From assembly GCF_900176505.1 (NCBI RefSeq), contig NZ_FWYB01000018.1, positions 61,744 to 125,743 of the forward strand: 64,000 nt of DNA, read 5' to 3'. A program made the translations under genes and the position numbers. The stretch comes from Pedobacter nyackensis. GTDB lineage: Bacteria; Bacteroidota; Bacteroidia; Sphingobacteriales; Sphingobacteriaceae. This document shows, piece after piece, positions 1 through 8,058 of the stretch; the stretch's first letter is position 1, and every line of letters begins with the position of its first letter. The notes below the pieces were generated by a model. It had not been told where the DNA came from, searched no databases, and saw nothing but the letters and a program-made list of their open reading frames with translations.

Positions 1-1773
1 GCTTTATTAACACAAACAGGATATGCGAATCAATGGAGGAACCAATTGTTCTCTAACCTAAGGTTAACGCAGGAACTGGACTTCTTAGCCAAAGGTTTAT
101 CTGTAACCGGCATGTTCTCTTTCGATGCCTATAACTATGTGAGTTTAAGACGAACCAAAACTCCGGATACCTGGCTGGCAAATGGGAGGGATGCGGATGG
201 AAATATCATTTATCAAGCGGTAAGACAGGGAACAGAATACCTTGCTTATGAAAGAGTAAACACCGGGTCGAGAACCTTTTACAATGAGGCTGCATTAAAT
301 TACAGCAGAACTTTCGGTAAACATAGTTTGGGGGCCATGACCTTATTTAATCAGAGCGATGAGATTAATACGCAGGCGGGAAGTCTGGAGACTTCTTTAC
401 CTTATCGTTTCCGAGGTTTGGCCATGAGAACGACCTATGGTTTTGACAACAAATATTTTGCGGAGTTTAATTTTGGATACAATGGGTCAGAAAACTTTCT
501 TCCTGAAAAAAGGTACGGATTCTTTCCTTCGGTAGGTTTGGGCTATGTGATATCTGAAGAAGGATTTTTTAGCTCAATAAAGGATCATGTTCAGCTGCTA
601 AAAATCCGGGGATCTCATGGTAAGGTGGGAAATAGTAATATAGGAGGCCGAAGATTCGCCTATTTGGGTACGGTAAAAAGTACATCAGGTGTTTACGGGT
701 TTGGACGCACGCCTAAAGCTTTTAATGGTTTGGATATAGATGAATTTGCCGTTGATGTGACCTGGGAAACTTCTACTAAAACAAATCTGGGACTTGATTT
801 AAATACATTCAACAACAATCTTGTTTTACAGTTAGATGTATTTAACGAGCATAGAGAAGGGATATTCCTGCGTAGAAATTCACTTCCTTCCTATGTAGGG
901 ATACTAAACAATCCATATGCTAACGTTGGAATAATAGACAATAAGGGGATAGACGGTTCAGTTACCTATAACGGAAAGATAGGTAAGGATTTCAGTTTTC
1001 AGCTGATGGGGAATTTTACCTTTAACAGGAATAAAATAATTGAAGATGATCTACCTGATCCTGCTTATCCATGGCTGGCTACAAAGGGCTTAAAAGTAGG
1101 ACAACGCCAGGGTTACCTGTCACTTGGTTATTTTCAATCTCAGGAGGAAATACAAAATAGCCCAAGACAATCAGGTACGATTGCTCCAGGAGACTTGAAA
1201 TTTAAAGACCTTAACGGTGACGGGGTAATTGATGCATATGATAAGACTGCTATTGGGTATGGTCAGGTTCCAGAACTGATGTATGGTTTTGGTTTTACAT
1301 TGGGGTATAAAGCATTTACGATTTCTACGCTATTCCAGGGGGTTGGCAATATGGATATCTGGCTGAATGGTGAGGGACTTGTACCTTTTCAACAGGGTTT
1401 ATCAAGGGGGAACCTGTTTAACAACATTGATGATAGGTGGACTAAGGAGAACCCAAATCCAAATGCTTTTTATCCGCGTTTAACGCCGGGGACCATTAAT
1501 GAGAATTATACCAGAAGTACGCACTGGATTGCCAATGGCAGATATATTCGTTTAAAAACCTTACAGCTAAATTATAAACTTCCAAAAAGCTTTGTAAACA
1601 GGGTTAAGCTTAAAAATGCTGATATCTTCTTTTCCGGTGTAAACCTGCTTACTTTCTCTCCATTTAAACTTTGGGATGCAGAATTGGGTGATGGAAGTGA
1701 TGCCGCTTATCCCGGAGGTGCAAAGTATCCTAATACGGCTACCTATAGCATGGGCATAAACGTTAATTTCTAA
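1..1773 (+). CDS. SusC/RagA-family TonB-dependent receptor, C-terminal part (5' end outside window)
   Basis: The reading frame is open from base 1, so only the last ~590 residues are present; the plug and most N-terminal parts lie upstream of the window. What is seen is the outer-membrane beta-barrel: alternating aromatic/polar strands, repeated N-R-x-G and D-G-D-G-V-I-D-turn motifs typical of SusC barrels, and a terminal strand ending in NVNF with an aromatic last residue. SusC proteins import oligomers across the outer membrane with TonB energy and a SusD lid. A SusD gene follows 17 nt downstream, confirming the pairing. The substrate cannot be read from the sequence. Confidence 0.93.
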   Translation, partial: ALLTQTGYANQWRNQLFSNLRLTQELDFLAKGLSVTGMFSFDAYNYVSLRRTKTPDTWLANGRDADGNIIYQAVRQGTEYLAYERVNTGSRTFYNEAALNYSRTFGKHSLGAMTLFNQSDEINTQAGSLETSLPYRFRGLAMRTTYGFDNKYFAEFNFGYNGSENFLPEKRYGFFPSVGLGYVISEEGFFSSIKDHVQLLKIRGSHGKVGNSNIGGRRFAYLGTVKSTSGVYGFGRTPKAFNGLDIDEFAVDVTWETSTKTNLGLDLNTFNNNLVLQLDVFNEHREGIFLRRNSLPSYVGILNNPYANVGIIDNKGIDGSVTYNGKIGKDFSFQLMGNFTFNRNKIIEDDLPDPAYPWLATKGLKVGQRQGYLSLGYFQSQEEIQNSPRQSGTIAPGDLKFKDLNGDGVIDAYDKTAIGYGQVPELMYGFGFTLGYKAFTISTLFQGVGNMDIWLNGEGLVPFQQGLSRGNLFNNIDDRWTKENPNPNAFYPRLTPGTINENYTRSTHWIANGRYIRLKTLQLNYKLPKSFVNRVKLKNADIFFSGVNLLTFSPFKLWDAELGDGSDAAYPGGAKYPNTATYSMGINVNF

Positions 1774-1790
1774 TTGTAAACTATAAAGAG

Positions 1791-3620
1791 ATGAATAAAA
1801 TCAAATATATATTACTGTTCTGTATTGGATTAACGTGTGTTTCCTGTCAGAAGAACTTTTTAGATCAGGTGCCTGATGATCGTTTGACCATTGAGCAGGT
1901 TTTTGAACGGGAAACAACATCGGAAGAATACCTGGCTAATGTTTATGCTTTCATGAAAGATGAGACTTACATTACCGGTAGTTCACCATGGATAGGTTTA
2001 TCTGATGAAGGGGATGTGACCTATGACAGACCAGGATATTTAACCTTTTTGATGAATGTTGGTAACTGGAATCCTGCATCCGGATACTATGATAATTATT
2101 TCAAAGATTTTTACGTGGGCATCCGTTCAGCAACCACTTTTATCAATAATATAGGAAAGAATAAGCAGATGAATGCGAATAAAATTGTGCTCAGGACTGC
2201 TGAGGCACGATATGTCCGCGCTTATTTATACTTTTCTTTATTGAGAATGTGGGGACCTGTAACCATCTTAAACGAAGATGTTTTACCACCCGACCTGCAG
2301 GCTGGAGATGAGCCTTTAAACTTGCCGAGAAACTCATATGATGAATGTGTAGATTATATTACCAATCAGCTTGATCTGGCAGCCCAGGATTTGCCGTTAC
2401 ATTTTACAGCTCAGGGTGATCCTGAACTTGGACGCGCAACTAAACTGGCTTGTATGGCACTTAAAAGCCGTGTATTGCTATACGCTGCAAGTCCGCTTTT
2501 TAATGGTAACATCGAATATTCCAGCTTCAAAAATAAGGATGGGAAGAACCTGGCCAATACACAATACGACCCCACTAAATGGAGTAAAGCAGCAAAGGCT
2601 GCTAAAGACATTATAGATTTAAATATTTTAAGCTTATATAAAAAGAACAATGTTTCAGGACAGTTTGATCCACTCTTGTCTTACAGAGATGTTTTTCTTG
2701 AGCCATGGAACTCAGAGGTTATTTTTGCAAGGGTAACTAGTAACATCAATGGTTATGAAAGGGCACTTACACCAAGGCTGGCAAGTGGATATGCAAGTAC
2801 AGGCCCGCCACAGTCTATGGTTGACTCATACCATATGGCGAATGGTTTACGTCCTATTACCGGTTATAATGCTGATGGATCTCCGATAATTAATGCGCAG
2901 TCTGGCTATGTAGAAACAGGATTTACGGCAGCTGCAAAACCTCCTTATACTTTGGCTAATACTTACAATATGTATGTAAACAGAGAGCCAAGGTTTTACG
3001 CAAGTATAAATTATAACGGTGCACAGTGGATAAATACAACTGAAGGTGTAAAGATTATTCAAACTTATAATACTGGTGAATCTGGGCCTGCAGGATCATG
3101 GGATCATCCAAGATCCGGGTATTTCATCCGGAAAAATGTTTCGCCATCTTCAAATCCGAGAACTTCTGTTTGGACACCCCGGCCATACTTGTTGTTCAGA
3201 TATGCAGAGGTATTGTTGAATTACATAGAGGCGCTGAATGAATCTGATCCGGGGAACACTGATATTTTGAAGTATCTGAATCAGATCAGGGAACGTGCCG
3301 GAATACCTCAATTTGGGGTAGGAACGAATCCTTTACCTGTTCCTGCATCACCAGCAGAAGTTAAAGAACTCATCCGTCAGGAACGCAAAATAGAACTTGC
3401 TTTTGAACATTTCAGATATTTTGACACCCGCAGGTGGAAAATAGCAGAACAAACTGATGGGGGTAACTTTTATGGGATGAACATCAATGCCAATCCTCCG
3501 GAATTTTATAAAAGAGTAGTTTTTGAAAAACGTGTGTTTAGAAAAAGCTATTATTTATTCCCTATACCTCAGTCGGAAATTAACAAGAATAAAAACCTGG
3601 TTCAAAACCCTGGTTGGTAA
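1791..3620 (+). CDS. SusD/RagB-family nutrient-binding outer-membrane lipoprotein
   Basis: 609 residues. A lipoprotein signal peptide ends in a lipobox with Cys at about residue 19 (CVSCQK). The N-terminal helical TPR part carries the usual FLDQVPDDRLT start and an AEARYVRAYLYFSLLRMWGP motif region; the C-terminal part has LNQIRERAGIP and ELAFEHFRYFDTRRWK, both hallmark SusD blocks, and the end LVQNPGW. It forms the hinged lid of the upstream SusC barrel and selects the ligand. It sits between the SusC gene and two EEP-fold lipoproteins, presumably one operon. Confidence 0.95.
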   Translation: MNKIKYILLFCIGLTCVSCQKNFLDQVPDDRLTIEQVFERETTSEEYLANVYAFMKDETYITGSSPWIGLSDEGDVTYDRPGYLTFLMNVGNWNPASGYYDNYFKDFYVGIRSATTFINNIGKNKQMNANKIVLRTAEARYVRAYLYFSLLRMWGPVTILNEDVLPPDLQAGDEPLNLPRNSYDECVDYITNQLDLAAQDLPLHFTAQGDPELGRATKLACMALKSRVLLYAASPLFNGNIEYSSFKNKDGKNLANTQYDPTKWSKAAKAAKDIIDLNILSLYKKNNVSGQFDPLLSYRDVFLEPWNSEVIFARVTSNINGYERALTPRLASGYASTGPPQSMVDSYHMANGLRPITGYNADGSPIINAQSGYVETGFTAAAKPPYTLANTYNMYVNREPRFYASINYNGAQWINTTEGVKIIQTYNTGESGPAGSWDHPRSGYFIRKNVSPSSNPRTSVWTPRPYLLFRYAEVLLNYIEALNESDPGNTDILKYLNQIRERAGIPQFGVGTNPLPVPASPAEVKELIRQERKIELAFEHFRYFDTRRWKIAEQTDGGNFYGMNINANPPEFYKRVVFEKRVFRKSYYLFPIPQSEINKNKNLVQNPGW

Positions 3621-3637
3621 CTTTTAAGGCTAATGAC

Positions 3638-4858
3638 ATGAAATTAAAATCATATTTATATATAATTGCTATTTTCCTGACAAGTGGATTATTTACGTCT
3701 TGTAAATACGATATGGCTATAGCAAATCCTGATGACTATGTTAAAATATATATGTCTCAGGCGGCAGAATCGCCGGCAAGCAGAACTTTTATAATGGCGG
3801 ATACATTGAACACCATTATTTTTGGTGCCTCTTACGGCGGGCCAGCCGACCTGGAAGAAGATGTGCAGGTATCCTTCAAAGCAAGTCCGGAGTTGGTGGC
3901 GGGATATAATCAGGCTAATGAAACCAGTTATGCCGTTTTACCTGCAGACAGCTATACGTTTGAAGGGACCGCCGGTATAATCAAAAAGGGACAAATATCC
4001 ACGGCTCCACTAAAAATAAAGATCAAAACGAAAGGTGTTTTACAGCAATTTAAGCAATATCTGCTTCCGGTAAGTATTGCTGAGGTTAGTGGTAATAAAC
4101 CTGTAAACGAAGCGCTGAAAACTACCTTTTTTAGGGTAGAAGCGCAACGTGAGGGGATGTCGTTTAAGGTATTGAGTGTAGGTAAGGGCGGTACCGCATT
4201 GGATATGAATGCGGTTGCAAATATTGTTAATGCCCAAGGGCCTGACATTGTATTGGTGAGAGAAATGGATATTAAAACAACCCGCAGTAATGGAATGGAT
4301 CAGGCTGAAGTGCTTGCAGGATTAATCGGAATGCCTAACTATGTTTTCGCCCCATCTATAGCAGCCTATCAGGGAGGCCAATACGGAGCAACAGTTTTTT
4401 CTAAATATCCGATTGTAAAGCAGGAAACATTTATACTCCCAACAGGAAATACGAACGTAGAAAAAGGACCGCTTGCGGTAGTTGAATTGCAGGTTAATGA
4501 CAGTCAGAAAATAATTTTTGCAGGTACGCATCTTAATGCCACTGTAGCAGTTAGGGATGTACAGCTTGCTGAATTGATCAGAATTACGGAAAACTATAAA
4601 GACAAACCAATGATCCTTGCCGGAAATTTTAACGACAGGCCAGTAAATGGACCTTTGTATTTAACTATGGCTGGAAAAAACTGGGAGTATCCTTGTACCA
4701 CCTGTCCGGCGAATACACCCATTGCAACACCTGTAAATTATTCTGATTTTATCATGTACAGGACATCTCAGGATTTCAAGATTTTGGGGTATACTGTAGG
4801 TACTGCATCTACCAGTGCGCACTTGCCGGTAATCACTCAGTTTACCTTATATAAGTAA
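3638..4858 (+). CDS. DUF1735-like domain fused to a catalytically degenerate EEP (endonuclease/exonuclease/phosphatase) domain, lipoprotein
   Basis: I place the start at the ATG at 3638 because it gives a clean lipoprotein signal with Cys22 (FTSCK); an upstream TTG-type start would overlap susD and spoil the signal. About 406 aa. Residues ~30-165 look like a DUF1735-type beta-sandwich seen in SusCD-linked surface lipoproteins (VSFKASPELVAGYN, LPADSYTF). Residues ~175-406 align end to end with the EEP protein encoded next, but the catalytic positions are lost: YNIH reads SVGKG, LQEVD reads VREMD (Glu kept), GDLN reads GNFN, SDH reads SAH. The likely role is binding rather than hydrolysis. This alignment was made by eye. 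Confidence 0.8.
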   Translation: MKLKSYLYIIAIFLTSGLFTSCKYDMAIANPDDYVKIYMSQAAESPASRTFIMADTLNTIIFGASYGGPADLEEDVQVSFKASPELVAGYNQANETSYAVLPADSYTFEGTAGIIKKGQISTAPLKIKIKTKGVLQQFKQYLLPVSIAEVSGNKPVNEALKTTFFRVEAQREGMSFKVLSVGKGGTALDMNAVANIVNAQGPDIVLVREMDIKTTRSNGMDQAEVLAGLIGMPNYVFAPSIAAYQGGQYGATVFSKYPIVKQETFILPTGNTNVEKGPLAVVELQVNDSQKIIFAGTHLNATVAVRDVQLAELIRITENYKDKPMILAGNFNDRPVNGPLYLTMAGKNWEYPCTTCPANTPIATPVNYSDFIMYRTSQDFKILGYTVGTASTSAHLPVITQFTLYK

Positions 4859-4879
4859 TCAAAACAGCGAATCATAATT

Positions 4880-5704
4880 ATGAAGTTTATTCATTTTACA
4901 CTATTATTTTTACTGACAGCAGCTTGTGGTAAAAGTAAACAAGAACCGATAGTACCTGTGGATCCGGTAAAAGGAAGTCCTGTGATTAAAGTTATGACCT
5001 ATAATATTCACATCGGTAATCCTCCGTCTGAAGTCGCTTCGGCAAGGAATCTTCAGGCAATAGCAAATGTGATTAATTTACAGAAACCTGATTTGGTGGC
5101 ATTGCAGGAGGTAGACGTGAATACGACGAGATCTGGCAAAGACGTAGATCAGGCGAAGGAATTGGCAAAACTTACCGGGATGTACTATTTTTATACAAAA
5201 GCAATTGATTACCAGGGTGGGCAATTTGGTGATGCGGTTTTATCACGCTTGCCTATTATTGAAAGTAAAAGGTATGAACTTTCAGTAACCCCAGAACTCG
5301 GTGGTGAACTTAGATCTGTAGCTATGATTGTTGTTGAAAAAGAAGGTATAGGATTTAATTTCGCCTCTACGCATCTTGATCATTTAACCTCTGATGCGAA
5401 TAGAGATCACCAGGCAAAGGAGCTTGTAAATCATATTAAGGTTTTAGATAAGCCTTTGATCATTGCCGGAGATTTGAATGCGCAGCCAACCTCAAATACG
5501 ATCAAAATATTGCAGCAGCAGTTAACTTATGCATGTGCATCTAATTGTCCGTTTACTTTTCCTTCTGTAAATGCTAATCGGACCATTGATTACATCATGT
5601 TGAATAAACCAGAAAAGTTTACTGTGAAAGATTACAGGATTATAAACGAAGGATATGCTTCTGATCACCTTCCGGTATTGGCAACTATTGAACTAAAGAA
5701 GTAA
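4880..5704 (+). CDS. Endonuclease/exonuclease/phosphatase family lipoprotein (active-type)
   Basis: 274 aa with a lipobox at TAACGK (Cys17). All EEP superfamily motifs are visible in order: VMTYNIHIG (Asn), ALQEVD (metal-binding Glu), STHLDH, AGDLNAQP (Asp/Asn pair), RTIDYIM, and SDHLPV (Asp-His). The fold includes phosphodiesterases, inositol-polyphosphate phosphatases, sphingomyelinases and nucleases, so the reaction is probably hydrolysis of a phosphate ester at the cell surface or periplasm; the substrate is unknown. It lies 21 nt after its degenerate paralogue and ends the SusCD operon at a terminator. Confidence 0.88.
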   Translation: MKFIHFTLLFLLTAACGKSKQEPIVPVDPVKGSPVIKVMTYNIHIGNPPSEVASARNLQAIANVINLQKPDLVALQEVDVNTTRSGKDVDQAKELAKLTGMYYFYTKAIDYQGGQFGDAVLSRLPIIESKRYELSVTPELGGELRSVAMIVVEKEGIGFNFASTHLDHLTSDANRDHQAKELVNHIKVLDKPLIIAGDLNAQPTSNTIKILQQQLTYACASNCPFTFPSVNANRTIDYIMLNKPEKFTVKDYRIINEGYASDHLPVLATIELKK

Positions 5705-5745
5705 ATTCTTGATTTAGTATTTCAGGCTCTTTTTATAGGTAGAGC

Positions 5746-5775
5746 AAGGCCCTGATGACCTCAGGGCCTTTGTAT
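5746..5775. terminator. Bidirectional intrinsic terminator
   Basis: Perfect 10-bp stem AAGGCCCTGA / TCAGGGCCTT with a 5-nt loop (5746-5770) lies between the plus-strand EEP gene (ends 5704) and the minus-strand lipoprotein gene (ends 5775). It can serve both convergent transcripts. Confidence 0.75.
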
Positions 5776-6095
5776 TATTTTACGCCTTCTGACAGGTTTT
5801 TCATTTGATCTTGTAATTTTTGAAGTTCAGTACCCATAGATTTCATACTGTCCTGGACAGATTTTAAATCCATCACGACTCTTAGTACGGTATCGCTGTG
5901 CATTACGATTACCTTATTATCTGTAGGATACATCCACCATTCGGCAATAAACATTGGCATTTTCTGTTCAGGTTCACCGATCAATTCAATTACTTTATCC
6001 TTTGTCATTCCCTTCGAAACAGATTCAAAAGATTTTGTTTTTGAACATGCAGCTAGTCCAATCGCTGCAACTAATATTAGTAGCGTTTTTCTCAT
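5775..6095 (-). CDS. Small lipoprotein with SmpA/BamE-like fold
   Basis: 106 aa. The signal peptide ends in the lipobox LAACSK (Cys17). The core SKGMTKDKVIELIGEPEQ resembles the SmpA/OmlA/BamE signature (GMTxxqVxxllGxP) found in small envelope lipoproteins, followed by a short beta region (EWWMYPTDNKVIVMHSDTVLRVV) and a C-terminal amphipathic helix with heptad-like leucines (LKSVQDSMKSMGTELQKLQ). Function is unknown. It is a single-gene unit, divergent from the sigma factor gene. Confidence 0.75.
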   Translation of the reverse strand: MRKTLLILVAAIGLAACSKTKSFESVSKGMTKDKVIELIGEPEQKMPMFIAEWWMYPTDNKVIVMHSDTVLRVVMDLKSVQDSMKSMGTELQKLQDQMKNLSEGVK

Positions 6096-6231
6096 GTTGT
6101 AAAGATAAAAATATTTAAACTGCTAAGAACAACCAATTTACCATCATCTCTTGCGACTTTATTGTATTTAAATCTTATAATTGCATGGATTATTGCGCTC
6201 CTTAAATAGTTTATGCTTGGTTAACAGATAA

Positions 6232-6795
6232 ATGGCACAGGAAAATGGGGGGATAATTACCCCAGTTCAGTTCGAAAGCTTTGTGAGAGATAACTATCGT
6301 TTCTTGTGTTTGATGGCATTCAGACATGTGGGAGACATGGATGTCGCAAAGGACATGGTACAGGATTTTTTTCTTGATTTTTGGAACAGGAGGGATAAGC
6401 TGAACATTCAATCATCGTTGGAAGCGTATGCTGCCCGATCGGTCAAATATCTGTGTATGGCACATCAGAATAAGCAAAAACTGACCATTAGCCTGGATGA
6501 TCACGCTCTGGAGATAGAAAGCCTCGATCCGGAAGAGGAATTAAATCAGCTGCTTAAAAATGAAACCATGCACGATCGCTTAGCCCTGGCTATTGAGAAA
6601 TTGCCGGTAGAGCGGAAAAAGATCTTTGTTTTAAGCAATAAAGAAGGGTTAACCTATCAGCAAATCGCTGATCAGTTAGGTATATCTATTAATACTGTAA
6701 AAACCCAGATTAAAAAAGCCTATGCTTTTATCCGTGAGGATATGAACGACCTTACCATCCTGGTCATTTTACTATCGTCAATAAAAAACTTTTAA
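6232..6795 (+). CDS. ECF-type RNA polymerase sigma-70 factor (Bacteroidota SusC-linked group)
   Basis: 187 aa. Region 2 is seen as FLCLMAFRHVGDMDVAKDMVQDFF-type sequence (residues ~28-60) and region 4 as LPVERKKIFVLSNKEGLTYQQIADQLGISINTVKTQIKKA, a helix-turn-helix that recognises the -35 element. It is followed by FecR and an STN-bearing SusC, the standard cell-surface signalling trio: ligand binding by SusC releases the sigma factor from FecR, which then transcribes the operon. The C-terminus is hydrophobic (LTILVILLSSIKNF), as in many members of this group. Confidence 0.95.
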   Translation: MAQENGGIITPVQFESFVRDNYRFLCLMAFRHVGDMDVAKDMVQDFFLDFWNRRDKLNIQSSLEAYAARSVKYLCMAHQNKQKLTISLDDHALEIESLDPEEELNQLLKNETMHDRLALAIEKLPVERKKIFVLSNKEGLTYQQIADQLGISINTVKTQIKKAYAFIREDMNDLTILVILLSSIKNF

Positions 6796-6849
6796 TTTTT
6801 TTTCATTTCCGATCACCCGTTTTCATTTTTTTATCACATACCTACAGAT

Positions 6850-8022
6850 ATGGACAACTACGATCAGTATAATTCTTCTGAAGTGCAGGCATTCGTTGCT
6901 GAGTTACAGCAAAAAGAGGCTGTTCTGCTGCATAAACAGGCAGCAGATATTTTGCATGCAGATGAAGAAGTTCAGTTGGAAGAAATCAGGGAAATACTGC
7001 TTTCTCAGGAACTTTTAATTAGGGCTCCTCAAATACATGTGGAAGAAGGATGGTTGGCCATACAGGAGAGAATGGATGTGCCGGTAAAGGTTCGTTTAAA
7101 TCCGTTTGCGCGCTATATGGCTTATGCAGCGTCTATTATTTTAATGGTAGGATTAGGATGGTTCGCTTTGCGAAATACGCTAAAAAGTACAGATCAATCG
7201 AACGTTGCTAAGCACATAGTGGATAAACATAAAGCCATTCTGATCCTGGAAGATGGAACATCTATCTCCCTTAATAATAAAACAAAACAAAAAATAACTG
7301 ATGGGACAGCGGTATTGTCAGATTCTGCAAGGGCAATCAGCTACCAATCGGCCAAGGCAGCAGTTAATGTTTACCATACCCTGGTAGTGCCGAGGGGCGG
7401 AGAGTATAAACTGGTGATGAGCGACGGAACAGAAGTTTGGCTGAACTCTGAAACCAGGTTGCGCTACCCGGCGGTATTAAACGGAGCGGGAGAAAGGATG
7501 GTTTATCTGGAAAGTGGAGAAGCCTACTTTAAAGTAACCAAAAATAAACATGCACCATTTATGGTGAACCTGAATGGAATGCAGGTTGAAGTGCTGGGAA
7601 CATCCTTCAACATCAATACCTTTAATCAAAAAATCAGCACTACTCTGGTAGAAGGAAGTATCAGCGTAAACCGCAAAGGTAAAGCACCACTTTTCCAGGT
7701 TCCGGGTGAGCAATCTAATTTTGATCCGCTGACACAAAGTCTTAGCAAATCTGAAGTGGATGTATATCCTTATACTGCATGGAAAGATGGCTGGTTGGTG
7801 TTTAACGACAATTCACTTGAAGAGGTGTTGGAGCAGGTGGGACGTTGGTATGATTATCAGGTAGATTTCGAGTCGCCAGACCTTAAAGCACTCAGATTTG
7901 GCGGTAAACTTCGTAAATCAAAAAATATTACAGACGTTTTATCAGTTATAGAACGATCTAATGAACTTAAATACAAAATATCAGGTCAAACGATATACAT
8001 ATACAATAAGAAAAATAAATAA
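6850..8022 (+). CDS. FecR-family anti-sigma factor
   Basis: 390 aa. A cytoplasmic N-terminal sigma-binding region (~1-85) is followed by one membrane span (~90-106, YAASIILMVGLGWFAL), then the periplasmic FecR domain with VVPRGGEYKLVMSDGTEVWLNSETRLRYP and GEAYFKVT, and a C-terminal DUF4974-type secretin-like domain (NDNSLEEVLEQVGRWYDYQVDF). It transmits the SusC occupancy signal to the ECF sigma factor encoded 54 nt upstream and contacts the STN domain of the SusC encoded 36 nt downstream. Confidence 0.95.
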   Translation: MDNYDQYNSSEVQAFVAELQQKEAVLLHKQAADILHADEEVQLEEIREILLSQELLIRAPQIHVEEGWLAIQERMDVPVKVRLNPFARYMAYAASIILMVGLGWFALRNTLKSTDQSNVAKHIVDKHKAILILEDGTSISLNNKTKQKITDGTAVLSDSARAISYQSAKAAVNVYHTLVVPRGGEYKLVMSDGTEVWLNSETRLRYPAVLNGAGERMVYLESGEAYFKVTKNKHAPFMVNLNGMQVEVLGTSFNINTFNQKISTTLVEGSISVNRKGKAPLFQVPGEQSNFDPLTQSLSKSEVDVYPYTAWKDGWLVFNDNSLEEVLEQVGRWYDYQVDFESPDLKALRFGGKLRKSKNITDVLSVIERSNELKYKISGQTIYIYNKKNK

Positions 8023-8058
8023 CCACCACAAAATCAACTAACCACAAAAGCTTATTCA

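Noticed and set aside
3614..3637. Earlier start for the DUF1735-EEP gene
   Set aside because: It would overlap susD and put eight residues before a clean lipoprotein signal peptide.
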